Part shown: piece after piece, positions 29,896 to 39,849 of the stretch | Position numbering within the stretch: the first letter of the stretch is position 1 | Layout: every line of letters begins with the position of its first letter | From: Chaetoceros tenuissimus | Lineage: Eukaryota > Bacillariophyta > Thalassiosirophyceae > Chaetocerotales > Chaetocerotaceae | Assembly: GCA_021927905.1 (NCBI GenBank) | Contig: BLLK01000022.1 | Location: 1,984,001-2,048,000 of the forward strand | Length of the DNA: 64,000 bases | Direction: 5' to 3' | Translations under genes and position numbers: made by a program | The notes under the pieces: generated by a model | Seen by the model: only the letters and a program-made list of their open reading frames with translations | Told to the model about the DNA's origin: nothing | The model's database searches: none

Positions 29896-30300
29896 CTCTA
29901 AAAAATTGATGTTATTTTTCAATGTCTTCATCTAGAGTGTGGTACTTTTGATAACAAATCGAACTTTATTCTGTATGATGCCCTCAACAAATGATTTCAT
30001 GAGTCTTGTGAATGTAATCCATTTCAAAACTAAAGTCTCTTCAGTGACTGTTGAAGAAGTTCTTTGACAATTTCATATATTCAAAAATAAGGATTCCGTT
30101 ACCTTCATTTGTTAAAACAAACCTTATTTCTTTGTTTTCTGTTCATTTTTCTTTACAGTTTTCCCCCATCCTGCAAAAGGCAAATCAGCATCTGCATCCA
30201 CAAAACCAATACAGGTACGAAAATGAGGATGAAGCTTTGAACAAAATGCATTCACGTACTATAAACTATAAGCACATCATATTTTCCCCTTTCACTTACT
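29896..30300. other. Intergenic containing a GT61 3'-end relic
   Basis: Spacer between convergent genes. The segment 30123..30232 is a copy of the last coding bases and stop region of the GT61 gene (see the separate repeat entry). Nothing else is recognised. Confidence 0.5.
30123..30232 (-). repeat. Relic copy of the GT61 gene 3' end
   Basis: About 110 bp closely match 32018..32129, the end of the glycosyltransferase gene (shared run GCAAAAGGCAAATCAGCATC). The copy carries small indels and is not coding. It points to a former larger tandem duplication of the GT61/monooxygenase block. Confidence 0.85.
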
Positions 30301-31821
30301 CTAACTTACAAGTGGCACGAGCTGTTCGCGTACGTCCAAATCTTTCCCAAACCATTCCATTTGCCAACGATAATGAAATCCAAAATCCCCAATGATTGAT
30401 GGAGTAACCAGTGGTTGTAGTTTGTAAAACATTCCTCCAAGATACAACAAAGAAAGTGCCCACGCAGATTGATCACGGGCGCCGTTTAATTTTCGATAAA
30501 TGCCACTTATAATTTGCAGAAACTTTGGAGATTTGTATATTGTTGGATAGTGTGGGTTATCCAAATATGCAACTGCTAATCCTGCAATCAACATGGCGTT
30601 GACCGGGGCAATTTGAGAAAAGCTATGCACTGTAAAGATACCATTTGTGTTACATCGTGTATCCATCGAGGGAAGATGAAGTTTGAATGAATGATCATTA
30701 GATCCGCAAAGATTCAAATTCTCGTTTGTAGAATGTCTTTGTCCAGTACAAAAGATGACGACATCGTTTTCTTGGACTTGGTAGGATTCTGTTGCACTAT
30801 GAAACTCGATTATTCCATCAGAATTCACACGAATACTCTTGCCTTCATCATTTTCTTTCAAAAGAATTTGCCGATCGTAACTAAAATTATTTTCAACACT
30901 TTTCAGCACATCTCGACTTTCAATACCACCACGAAAAGGTATCTTTGTCAAAGGCTTTCCAATTGCTGGGAAAAATGGTACAAATCTGCTTACTTTCGAT
31001 AATATCCCAAATGCCTGTATATAGCATATCCACGATGCTAAATGATAGACATACTTGCGTATATATTGCACCAAAGTGTTGGAAGAAATCATCCAGCTCT
31101 CCATCGATTCTCTTGATGTAAAAAAGTTATGTCCTCTATGAATCCATTTAATCTGTTGTACCAAATCACTCTGCGACGAAAATTGATACAGGATATCAAT
31201 CGCAGCTTTACTTGAACCAACAACGTAAATATTCTTTGCTTCTTGCAGATTATGAGAATTACGAAAGGATGCCAAGTCCGAAGAATGAATGGCAAATGCT
31301 CCATTTTGTACGCGTTCTGGGTCAATAGGAAGATGCGGGGTTCCTGACAGAGTCCCTACTGGCCCTGTTGCGTAAATTACTATTCGCGACTGAATTGTTG
31401 CATTGATTTGCTGCGAGCTTTCTCCCTTGGAAATTTGATATTGCAAAAGATATGATGTCGCACCTGTATCTTTTGATACATTCTCACATTGCTGCAATGT
31501 TGCATTTGTTTGGACATGAATAGAATCATGATCTACCAATGAGTGAATGTAATCTAGAATTTCACTCTGTGTGGGACGATACAAATTTGATGCACTATTT
31601 TTCTGCCACGAAGGGGCTTTGCTCCAACATCTGTAGGGTGCTGATAGACCATGAAGTCTGAGCCCAGGATATTGATTATTCTGCCACACACCACCTATGG
31701 ATTTGCTTCGTTCCAAGAGCAATACATTGTATCCACAGGATGCAACATCTCTCGCAATGGCACATCCTGATATGCCTCCACCAATGATTGTTATATCATA
31801 TTGCTTCACTGCTTCATTCAT
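30301..31821 (-). CDS. FAD-dependent monooxygenase, FMO/Baeyer-Villiger-like
   Basis: This protein of about 506 residues starts at ATG 31821; the open frame begins further upstream. Such enzymes insert oxygen using FAD and NADPH. The FAD-binding motif Ile-Ile-Gly-Gly-Gly-Ile-Ser-Gly is at about residues 11-18. The FMO-type Gly-Gly-Val-Trp-Gln-Asn-Asn-x-Tyr-Pro-Gly-Leu-Arg-Leu-His-Gly follows. The NADPH site is Val-Val-Gly-Ser-Ser-Lys-Ala-Ala-Ile-Asp, where the usual Gly-x-Gly-x-Ser/Ala-Gly has lost its second Gly. A later Cys-Thr-Gly-Gln-Arg-His belongs to the ATG-containing region of FMOs. The FMO fingerprint (Phe-x-Gly-x-x-x-His) is altered to Phe-Ala-Ile-His-Ser-Ser. Substrate unknown. TGACGT cores lie upstream near 31898-31905. 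Confidence 0.82.
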   Translation of the reverse strand: MNEAVKQYDITIIGGGISGCAIARDVASCGYNVLLLERSKSIGGVWQNNQYPGLRLHGLSAPYRCWSKAPSWQKNSASNLYRPTQSEILDYIHSLVDHDSIHVQTNATLQQCENVSKDTGATSYLLQYQISKGESSQQINATIQSRIVIYATGPVGTLSGTPHLPIDPERVQNGAFAIHSSDLASFRNSHNLQEAKNIYVVGSSKAAIDILYQFSSQSDLVQQIKWIHRGHNFFTSRESMESWMISSNTLVQYIRKYVYHLASWICYIQAFGILSKVSRFVPFFPAIGKPLTKIPFRGGIESRDVLKSVENNFSYDRQILLKENDEGKSIRVNSDGIIEFHSATESYQVQENDVVIFCTGQRHSTNENLNLCGSNDHSFKLHLPSMDTRCNTNGIFTVHSFSQIAPVNAMLIAGLAVAYLDNPHYPTIYKSPKFLQIISGIYRKLNGARDQSAWALSLLYLGGMFYKLQPLVTPSIIGDFGFHYRWQMEWFGKDLDVREQLVPLVS

Positions 31822-32018
31822 ATCTTTTCGTTTGTGATGTGTGATGTTGTGATGTTTTCGGTGCGTTGGGCGTTCGGTGTGGTGCGCTCTGTATGTCAAT
31901 GACGTACGTAGAATCTTCTACAGTTCTGACGATACTACGTGTGCATAAGGCCTATTTAGAAATTGTATTGTTGTTCGTCATTGGAACTTATCTTACTTCA
32001 TTTCATAATTACCACTTC

Positions 32019-33311
32019 TTATTTCTTTGTTTTCGATTCATCCTTCTTCTGTACAGTTTTCCCCCATCCCGCAAAAGGCAAATCAGCATCTGCATCCACA
32101 AAACCAATACAAGTACGAAAATGAGGATGTGGCTCCATGATTGCCCTCAATTGTTTCGTCACTTGATCCGCCGGAACGGTAAAATTAGCATGAATGGCAA
32201 CCCACCATTGATTCGGCATTCCTTTAAACTTTCCATTATCATCTTTGGTCACAACCCTTCTATTCCTTTCCACTTCCGGTTGAATCCCTCTCTCAAACCA
32301 CTGCAAAGCAATCCCATCGACTTGTTCAATAAGAGGTTCCAAAGATGGAAAATAATATCCAGTAGGGTACATTTGCAAAACTACAGTTCCAGGCGTAATC
32401 CATAATGAATTGGTAAATGCAGCACCATGTGGTCCTACAATGATATCTTTGGTTGCAAACCATCGTATTTGATCTTGAACATTTGGAATGTTAAATTCCG
32501 AATAGGTAATGTTTGCAGTAGGAAATTGTTTCTGAATCGAAGCTTGTATTTCATCTTCCAAATTCACAACTCTACGTTCAATTGACCGATTAATGATTCC
32601 AATTTGCAATGGCTTATCGTCACCCTTGACTTGCCTAATTTCAGAATCGTGTACAAACTGTCGTCTCAAGTAGTGTGCATGTTCGGGTGCATTAATGTAT
32701 TTGATGTAACTATATCTTGGAAACATTTTATACATGTTGTTTCTATATAGGATATCTCCTTCGGGTATAGGCGGTTTTTCTGTTCCTCCTCTTACATTTT
32801 TATAATATTGCACTTCACATCCAAGTTTATCAATGACTTGTGCAATGTACGGTGACATTTTTTCTGGTGTACATACCAATGTATCAATCATGAATCCACA
32901 GTTACTATCGATGATTGTTTCTCCAATATTCACGTCAGTAGTGGCAGTGACAATTGCTTTTGTTTCTATAAAGTGTGAATAACATTGAAGAACTCCTTCA
33001 AGTGCATGAGGGAAGTGATTAAAGTGCAACCTTACATTTTTGGGTAAGAATGCAAAATCTAAAACACACCATGTCTTTTGTGGAAGCGCTTTTGGCAATT
33101 CTTGCGTGACTTGTATTCGTCTATCTTGTTGTTCTTGTGGCTGTGAAAAGGAAGCGACTGCTTGTTGCAATGATTCTTGATGGGGTGACGATGATATCGA
33201 TGCAAATAGATAGATGTGTTGCTGATATGTCACTAGTGCTACATTAATACAGAACAAGGAAATGTTCAAGGCCAGCAGCGCTGGCTTCGATGAAAAAATT
33301 TTGCTAATCAT
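32019..33311 (-). CDS. Glycosyltransferase family 61 protein (Golgi type II)
   Basis: This 430-residue protein has an N-terminal signal anchor (about residues 10-30, Leu-Ala-Leu-Asn-Ile-Ser-Leu-Phe-Cys) typical of Golgi type II glycosyltransferases. The body matches GT61 (DUF563): a His-Phe-x-His-Phe-Pro-His-Ala segment early on and the hallmark Ile-Val-Gly-Pro-His-Gly-Ala-Ala-Phe-Thr-Asn. Thr-Val-Val-Leu-Gln-Met-Tyr-Pro follows. GT61 members transfer xylose, arabinose or GlcNAc to glycans and matrix polysaccharides; the donor here cannot be read. A relic of its 3' end sits at 30123. It shares a divergent promoter region (33312-33761) with the LETM1-like gene. Confidence 0.88.
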   Translation of the reverse strand: MISKIFSSKPALLALNISLFCINVALVTYQQHIYLFASISSSPHQESLQQAVASFSQPQEQQDRRIQVTQELPKALPQKTWCVLDFAFLPKNVRLHFNHFPHALEGVLQCYSHFIETKAIVTATTDVNIGETIIDSNCGFMIDTLVCTPEKMSPYIAQVIDKLGCEVQYYKNVRGGTEKPPIPEGDILYRNNMYKMFPRYSYIKYINAPEHAHYLRRQFVHDSEIRQVKGDDKPLQIGIINRSIERRVVNLEDEIQASIQKQFPTANITYSEFNIPNVQDQIRWFATKDIIVGPHGAAFTNSLWITPGTVVLQMYPTGYYFPSLEPLIEQVDGIALQWFERGIQPEVERNRRVVTKDDNGKFKGMPNQWWVAIHANFTVPADQVTKQLRAIMEPHPHFRTCIGFVDADADLPFAGWGKTVQKKDESKTKK

Positions 33312-33761
33312 GGATAAGTTTCTTTATGATTGAATTACAATACTTAGAAAGAAAAGCTTTTTTCTTTTCTTTGTTGCCTATCCGTTGGAAAACTCCCCCA
33401 CCCATCGCCAAAAATTGTAGGGGTTACAATAGGACAAAGAAACAAATACGATTCCAGTCTTTTGCTTCCCCTTTCTTTCTCTTTTACTAAACATATCATT
33501 CATGTATGTACTTACTCAGTATGGTACAGTTCCGCACAATGCGATGATGATGAAGATTGCCATCACATCTCTTGTGGAAAGAACAACCTAATTGAAGTTG
33601 TAAAGGACATCTATCTTCCATTGCAATCTATCAGACTGCAACTAGAAGTAAACTCCTACCAACAAATAAAATTCTGAAAACTAAAACATTGTAGCCTAAT
33701 TTCTTTTATCTAGAAAGCAAAGAATCATATCAAAACAACGTCTACAAACTGGAATGAAATC
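33312..33761. other. Intergenic divergent promoter region
   Basis: 450 bp between divergent genes. A CCGTTGG motif lies near 33384. A 71-codon frame at 33462 has no coding features. Confidence 0.4.
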
Positions 33762-35817
33762 ATGACGACTCAACGCATATTAACATCTACAGCAGTCACT
33801 CTCTGTCTACTTCAACTTCTTGTCGTATCACAACACACATCAGTAGCATTCACACCATCACATCATTCCATCTCTTTTAAAACTACAAATGAAAACTCAT
33901 TCACAAAAGAAAGTCTGCCTTTGTTTCAACGTACATGGCATCTTCCATCCACTACCAGCACTAGCAATAGATATTCACGCACCTCGAGATACATGTCATC
34001 CACTCAAAAACAAGAAACTATATCCACAACACAAACAAACTCAAAATTATCAAAATTAAAGGATAGAATGTGGGTACGTGAAGCATTGGAAGATTTGACT
34101 TCGGCGGAATTTGCATGTTCCATCGGTATTCAAGAGGATACAAATGGTAAAAAGAATAAAGTTGATTTTGAGAATATTGTTATGAAACTTGATCAACGGA
34201 TTGAGGATATGTGTACACTTGCCAAGGATGGTGAGGAGGGTGCAGAGTGTCTTGTGACGTATCCTTTAGTGGAGAGTGAGAGTGATGGTGAGCCAATGGA
34301 TGGGAAGGATAGGAAAGAAACTGAGGCACAGTGTTGGGTATTGAAAAAGGATTGTGGAATGGGCAGTGTGACTTATTCCGATGAGCAGAGAGATGCTCTT
34401 GTTCGGTAAGTATTGTAGAGACTTTAGAATATTTGAATATATATTTTGTTTCTTAGTTGCTCACTCATTACTATTCATAACTTTCTACAGTCGCATCTTA
34501 TCTTCAAGAAAAAAATTGTTGAGTGTCATGTCTGGAAAAGTGGAATCGACATCTACCAAAGATTTAGATGATATTAGAGAAAAGCTACAAACACCTGATG
34601 CAGTAGAAGAGGAAGAAAAGGATGAAAAACAACCAGATTTGTATGTCAGAGATGATGGAACCATTGATTGGGATGGTGCGCTGCAAGATAGGGCTGCTCT
34701 TAAAAAGTTTGGAACATCAGTATGGGCTAGAATTAATGGACAGGATGCAGATGATATTGATGAAGACTCAATTGGAGATGGCAATAATAGTCATGGACAT
34801 GGAGAGAAAAAGGTTACTGCCAAAATTAGAGATACTCCTGAAATTATTGAAAAGAGAGCGAAACTTCGTGCTGCGGAGCAGGAATTGAGTGAGATGGAAA
34901 AGGAAAACACTGCATTGTTGAACTCGGCTGTATCAGAAGGGTCAGTTGTTGCAAATGTTAATCTTGCAAGTTTGAATGCTGAAATGAGATTCAAGATTCG
35001 TGCCTCGAACGAAGAGTTGGAGCAGAAAAAGGCTGAGGTTACCTTCCAAAGATTGACATATGAATTAGAGAGAATCTACACATACCTCGATGGAGAGCTT
35101 GGAAACACTTCTGCAAAGGGATACATTCCACTGCAAGATAGGTTGAATGTTGCAGAGTTTGGTTTGTTTGAAGCTCAGCTTGAAAGTATGAACACTCAGA
35201 TTGCAAATGGAGACAACATTGACCTCGACGTGCTTTCTGTCATGATGGATGCTACTACTGATTTCAAAAGAAGATTAGGTATTGACTACTATGTATCTGG
35301 ACTCTCATTTGACCAAGAAGCAATCAAAATCTGGGCAGCAGATTTGTTTGAACAGTCCAAAACTGGATTAGGATTCTATGTCAAGGGAACCAAGTTACTT
35401 TTCAATGATGTAATTTTCTCTACTTCATTGATTGGTCGTGCACTTCAGGGATATACTTTAAAGCCGAGAGAAGTACGAACATTGAGACGTACCTTTAAGG
35501 ATGTCTTGACATTCATTCCCTTCGTTATTATTTTGATTATTCCTTTGACTCCTGTGGGACATGTATTGGTATTTGGAGCAATACAGAGATTCTTTCCTGA
35601 TTTCTTCCCAAGTTGTTTCACAGAGCGAAGACAAAACTTGTTTTCTCTTTATGAAAGTACAGAATATTCAGCTATTACTATTGATGAGAACTGGCAAGAA
35701 AAGGTTGTCCGTCTCACCAAGGCAGCAGGATTCCAGGTAATGGAAAATGCCAAAAAGCTATTTATGGACGTAGGACAAGAGGGAACGAATGGAACAGACG
35801 ATGATCGTAAAATATAG
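33762..35817 (+). CDS. LETM1-like inner-membrane protein, probably plastid-targeted (two exons)
   Basis: The model is join(33762..34405, 34491..35817), an 85-nt intron, giving 656 residues. A signal peptide ends at Ser-Val-Ala before Phe-Thr-Pro, the diatom plastid-import junction, and is followed by a Ser/Thr/Arg transit-like region to about residue 80. The middle has long charged coiled coils. The C-terminal part carries the LETM1 core: Arg-Glu-Val-Arg-Thr-Leu-Arg-Arg-Thr-x-x-Asp, a Pro-containing helix (Phe-Ile-Pro-Phe-Val-Ile-Ile-Leu-Ile-Ile-Pro), then Phe-Phe-Pro-Asp-Phe-Phe-Pro-Ser-Cys-Phe. Mitochondrial LETM1 mediates K+/Ca2+-H+ exchange. Plant and algal plastids carry LETM1-like proteins of less certain role. 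The organelle is inferred from the pre-sequence. Confidence 0.85.
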
Positions 35818-36074
35818 AAACTTTGGGAAAGAACAAAGTCCGTCTAGATTAAGCATATACAATAATTACAAGGGAAGAATAAAGTAAATAGAATAGTTAT
35901 TTCAATCTGAAGAATTGTGTGTGAGTGCAAAACTAAGAGGCCTTTCTAACGACTTCCACAGTAGTAATATCCATGCTGGCATTTCATTACCGAAACGTAA
36001 AGTAGATATTTCCTATAATTGCATAGTTTACAAATGAACGAATTCCATTACGTTTTAATATTTTGTTTCATGAA

Positions 36075-37397
36075 CTACATTCTTGGAACATGTCCAGCAA
36101 CACCATCTCGTTCTTGCCAACCACAAATTGTCAATGGATGAGTAACCTTGTATTCAAAGTTTTGAATTTGCACAAATCCATTACGTGTATGAAAGTCTCG
36201 TATCATATCAGATAAGTGAGGGATAGGCGTAGTCTTTATAGTTGGAATTTCAGTAGGTGACTCCAAGATAGAATTCAATAGTCGAACAACATAGTTCCCA
36301 ATGCCGAGAGAAGCAGTCAAACCAGTAGATCTTATTCCAGCTACAGCAACCCAACCTTGATTGGGATATAAATGAATCTGATAATCTCTCTTGTTAGTTC
36401 CAGGTCTAATTCCAACATAATGACCTACAAAATCTTTCTCAATATCAATTGCTGGTATTATGTTTTTCACATGATCATCTAGCTGATTTGCTACTTTTGG
36501 ATCAATTGATCGATCTGTTCGAGATGATTGATCAAGAGCTGTTGGTCCGACTACAATTTGATTGTATATGGTTGAAAATACAAATATCCCCTTTGTACGC
36601 TGAGTTGGAATGGGTTGAATAGGATGAGTAATACATGTATCAAGTGATGGTGAATATATTCTATATTGCCCACGTCTTGGTTTTGCCGTCCATGACTTAT
36701 CAGATGTACTTCCAATGCTTTTCTTTTGGACATGATCTGAAAATATTCCTGTAGCATTTACAATCGTCTTTGCTTTCAATATTCTTGGAGACTTTTCATT
36801 GCTACACTTTTCAATAACTGACCAAGTATTATTGTTTTCATTGAGATACGATGCATCTGGATCAAATTCAAAGTTTGTAAATATCTTTGCTCCATTTTCT
36901 CGAGCATGCACAGCCAATGAAATGCTATAAATCCAAGGATCGACCACTACTTCTCCTGGAATGTGAGTAGCACCTAAGCACCTTTTATTCAAGTTTGGTT
37001 CTTTTTGCTGAATCTGACTTGGAGATAGTATCGAAGCATGAGTGTCACCCGCATCTAAAGATTCATCCAACACTTGATACAATTTATTCTTTTGTTCCAT
37101 ATCCCATGCACAAACAAGTGAGCCACAAGGTCGGGTAGGAATGTTATGCCCTTTGCAATACAAACGAAACATAGAGTTTGCATCTCGGATCAATGCTCGT
37201 TCAAGTGTTCCAGGGGTTGCATCGACTCCTGTACATGCTATTCCTGAATTGCTTCCAGATGCATGAGACAAAAGGTGTTCATCTTTCTCGATAAGTGCAC
37301 ATTTGTATCCTTTGAGAGTTGCTGCTCTAAGAACTGCAGAGCCAACAACTCCACCTCCAACAACTACTACGTCGTATATATTGTTGTTATTATCCAT
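36075..37397 (-). CDS. FAD-dependent oxidoreductase, DAO family (L-2-hydroxyglutarate/glycerol-3-phosphate dehydrogenase-like)
   Basis: This 440-residue protein starts at ATG 37397 and has the DAO-family FAD loop Val-Val-Gly-Gly-Gly-Val-Val-Gly-Ser within its first 25 residues. The next motif, His-Ala-Ser-Gly-Ser-Asn-Ser-Gly-Ile-Ala, matches the Ser/Thr-Gly-Arg-Asn-Ser-Gly segment of L-2-hydroxyglutarate and anaerobic glycerol-3-phosphate dehydrogenases. Further on are an Asn-Ala-Thr-Gly-Ile-Phe-Ser-Asp segment and a C-terminal Gly-Ile-Arg-Ser-Thr-Gly-Leu-Thr FAD contact. No targeting sequence is obvious. The substrate is probably a 2-hydroxy acid or a phosphorylated polyol, but cannot be settled from the sequence. 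Confidence 0.82.
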   Translation of the reverse strand: MDNNNNIYDVVVVGGGVVGSAVLRAATLKGYKCALIEKDEHLLSHASGSNSGIACTGVDATPGTLERALIRDANSMFRLYCKGHNIPTRPCGSLVCAWDMEQKNKLYQVLDESLDAGDTHASILSPSQIQQKEPNLNKRCLGATHIPGEVVVDPWIYSISLAVHARENGAKIFTNFEFDPDASYLNENNNTWSVIEKCSNEKSPRILKAKTIVNATGIFSDHVQKKSIGSTSDKSWTAKPRRGQYRIYSPSLDTCITHPIQPIPTQRTKGIFVFSTIYNQIVVGPTALDQSSRTDRSIDPKVANQLDDHVKNIIPAIDIEKDFVGHYVGIRPGTNKRDYQIHLYPNQGWVAVAGIRSTGLTASLGIGNYVVRLLNSILESPTEIPTIKTTPIPHLSDMIRDFHTRNGFVQIQNFEYKVTHPLTICGWQERDGVAGHVPRM

Positions 37398-37743
37398 TCT
37401 GTAGAGATATTGCAAGAGATTCGTCTTCTTTAGTCAAAAATTTGTGTGTTCATGTGTGGAAAATGGAAAAATGAAGAAAAAACAAACGATCGGCAGCATT
37501 TTCCTTATCCATTTTGGTTTGGTAGAAGAATCTTTATTACTGATGGACGGACTGACATTAGCGGCCATGCGACTCCATTCTACTCAAGATTTGCTTCAAC
37601 CTTGCTTCTATTATCTTCCATCATTCATCGTTCGCATAGGAATGAGATTTGTAAGATGAGTTGATGTGATACAATTTCGTTATTAAATTTCTTCTCTTTA
37701 TAAATATTCTTCACTGAAGAAGAACAAGAAGTATTAGCAAACT

Positions 37744-38589
37744 ATGGTTTACAGACATTGCTCGTCCTGTGGTAGAAATTTACAGAAAGACTCATTCAGC
37801 CGTACGCAATGGAGTAAACCAGTTGGAATATCTAGGTGTTATGCATGTGTAGAAGGTGGAAACTCTCGAAACAATAATAGCTCTGCACTTGAACGACAGA
37901 CGGCTAGAAGAAATGATTCAACACATGCTACATTCCAGACACATGACCTAATACATCCCTTTGCAGAAGGCGGCTTCAGATGGGTTGCGAAAGGAAAATA
38001 CACCACTGGAAGTAGATCAGGTCAAGCTTGTGTTTGTAAATGGTTCAAGACAGGACATGTTTTTGAAGATTCTTTCTTTACACTTGACATACAAGCGACA
38101 GATAAAGCTTTGGCTTTGGTGAAGGAATGGAATAGTAACAATTTCATTGGCAGTACAATTATGGTCAATATTCCTCAGGTGTGGCAATTCCAACATGATG
38201 GTAATGCTTGGGGTGGGCGCAAAGTATTACAAGAGCCATATATTAACAATTATCAAAAGTTCAACTCTAATAGTGGATGGGCCGATGATTCGACTCCTTG
38301 GCCAAGAGTGATGCAAGCCTTGAGTCACTTCTCGTATCATATAAGTGGAGGACAGTTTGTATTGTGTGATTTGCAGGGTGGTATTTATTCGGACGCAGTC
38401 GTATTAACTGATCCTGTGATTCTGTCTAGAAGCAAGAGATTTGGTGTTACGGACTTGGGTCCTATGGGTATCAGTTCTTTCTTTAGTAACCATGTTTGCA
38501 ATGAGTTTTGTAGATCTAATTGGTCGATGCCTTCAGACAGAACAAGATACTATCGAGCGCAACAGGGAACAAGTATGATTGCAAGATAA
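37744..38589 (+). CDS. Alpha-kinase family protein with N-terminal zinc-binding motif
   Basis: This 281-residue protein starts at ATG 37744. The first 40 residues contain Cys-Ser-Ser-Cys and Cys-Tyr-Ala-Cys pairs around a Phe-Ser-Arg-Thr-Gln-Trp segment, a zinc-ribbon-like motif as in Stc1-type domains. An atypical alpha-kinase (MHCK/eEF2K) domain follows: Glu-Gly-Gly-Phe-Arg and a Lys-bearing strand (Val-Cys-Lys-Trp-Phe), then Val-Leu-Cys-Asp-Leu-Gln-Gly as the catalytic Asp-x-Gln-Gly. Thr-Asp-Pro-Val-Ile and a Gly-Pro-Met-Gly-Ile loop come before the zinc-binding Cys-Asn-Glu-Phe-Cys. These kinases phosphorylate Ser/Thr in helices. The protein is short, a kinase domain with just the N-terminal finger. 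Targets unknown. Confidence 0.85.
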   Translation: MVYRHCSSCGRNLQKDSFSRTQWSKPVGISRCYACVEGGNSRNNNSSALERQTARRNDSTHATFQTHDLIHPFAEGGFRWVAKGKYTTGSRSGQACVCKWFKTGHVFEDSFFTLDIQATDKALALVKEWNSNNFIGSTIMVNIPQVWQFQHDGNAWGGRKVLQEPYINNYQKFNSNSGWADDSTPWPRVMQALSHFSYHISGGQFVLCDLQGGIYSDAVVLTDPVILSRSKRFGVTDLGPMGISSFFSNHVCNEFCRSNWSMPSDRTRYYRAQQGTSMIAR

Positions 38590-39849
38590 ATAAAGTTGAA
38601 ATGCAACACGAAGCGCAATACTACTAGAATAAAAGGGAATATTGATGTAGTCCGTGCATAAGTACTTCGTTATATTTATAAAGTAGCTCGCTACCACACC
38701 ACCAAACTAGAATATAGTTTCATGTGAAAGGAGAGATCAACAAGCGTTAAAGCAAAAATACATTGAAACAGAAGGTATATTGCTGTATTGTAAAATATCG
38801 TATTTGCAAAACCATATTGTTAAAATGGTTTGAGATTTTTTCTATGTAAACCTCTTGCGTGTAGATAATTTCTAGTAGCTGCATTAGTGGAAGGACACGG
38901 CTGCTTTCTCAAAAGCAAAGAAGAAATTCGAGTAAGTAGCTAGCTAGAAAAATTTGTGTTTATGATGTTATCATCCATTTGCACCATCCGTGTCATGTCA
39001 AAAGGAGTAGCTAAAATTTTGCTGTGGACCCAACTGAACCAGTCATTTTTTATGTACCCTCTGACTAGTAAGGGATAACGATGAAGTGGACAGGAGCCAG
39101 TCATTTCGTAGATAAACGCTCCTTCATTTATCAACAATGACATGGATAGTAAGAAGTAAAAGAATAACTTGCGTCTTGCGCCATTTTACGAGGAGAAAAT
39201 GATATTCTCGTCTGGACGCACTTTCAAATTCTGCCACGATAGTTTCTGCAAGGTTTCTGGAATATTTTTATTTAAGAATTTGAATCATGTAAACGTCATC
39301 CCGATTTATTAGATTACGTACATTTGAGATCCACGCAAACGTCATTTCCAGGTAAGTCGAAGGTGTCACATGCGTCACTTTTAAGACGATATCTAAATGT
39401 GAATGATTTAGGTCCTGGATGAGATACCCTCTAGTGAATTTTCTTATATTACAAGTTTAAAAAGGTAGAAAATAGAAATTAGACTCGTGTCAAAAAGCCT
39501 TTTTATATAATTGACAGCATTGTCATTTTTCTTGCATGCTCGATAGGGGTTGAAAATGAAAGATTCCAGATGAGGATTTGCCATTTTCCTTCCACATTTA
39601 CCTCCGAGTTTTTTCTCATAATCTGAAATTGTATCAAATAGAGTACATTCGGGTTATTTCAATTTGATAAGCACTCATTGTTTGTCAAGCAAACTACAAT
39701 CGAGACATTTGTAAGTGTCACATCGTCACTTCGTCGTACATGTATTTGGAATTTCAAAAGCATATTCTTTCTTTCGTTTTCAATAGAATCTTGATTCATC
39801 ATCTTTCTTTTTTCATCTCACTTTCTCTTTTTATATTATATAGATTGTC
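38590..39849. other. Long intergenic region with repeated AAACGTCAT
   Basis: 1.26 kb without a convincing gene; the 67-codon minus-strand frame at 38940..39143 has no coding features. AAACGTCAT, which contains the bZIP/CRE core ACGTCA, occurs twice in the same orientation near 39292 and 39340. Further cgtcac-type half sites lie up to 39720. These could belong to the promoter of the large gene starting at 39850. Confidence 0.35.

Noticed and set aside
38940-39143. 67-codon minus-strand frame
   Set aside because: No recognisable feature in a long noncoding region.
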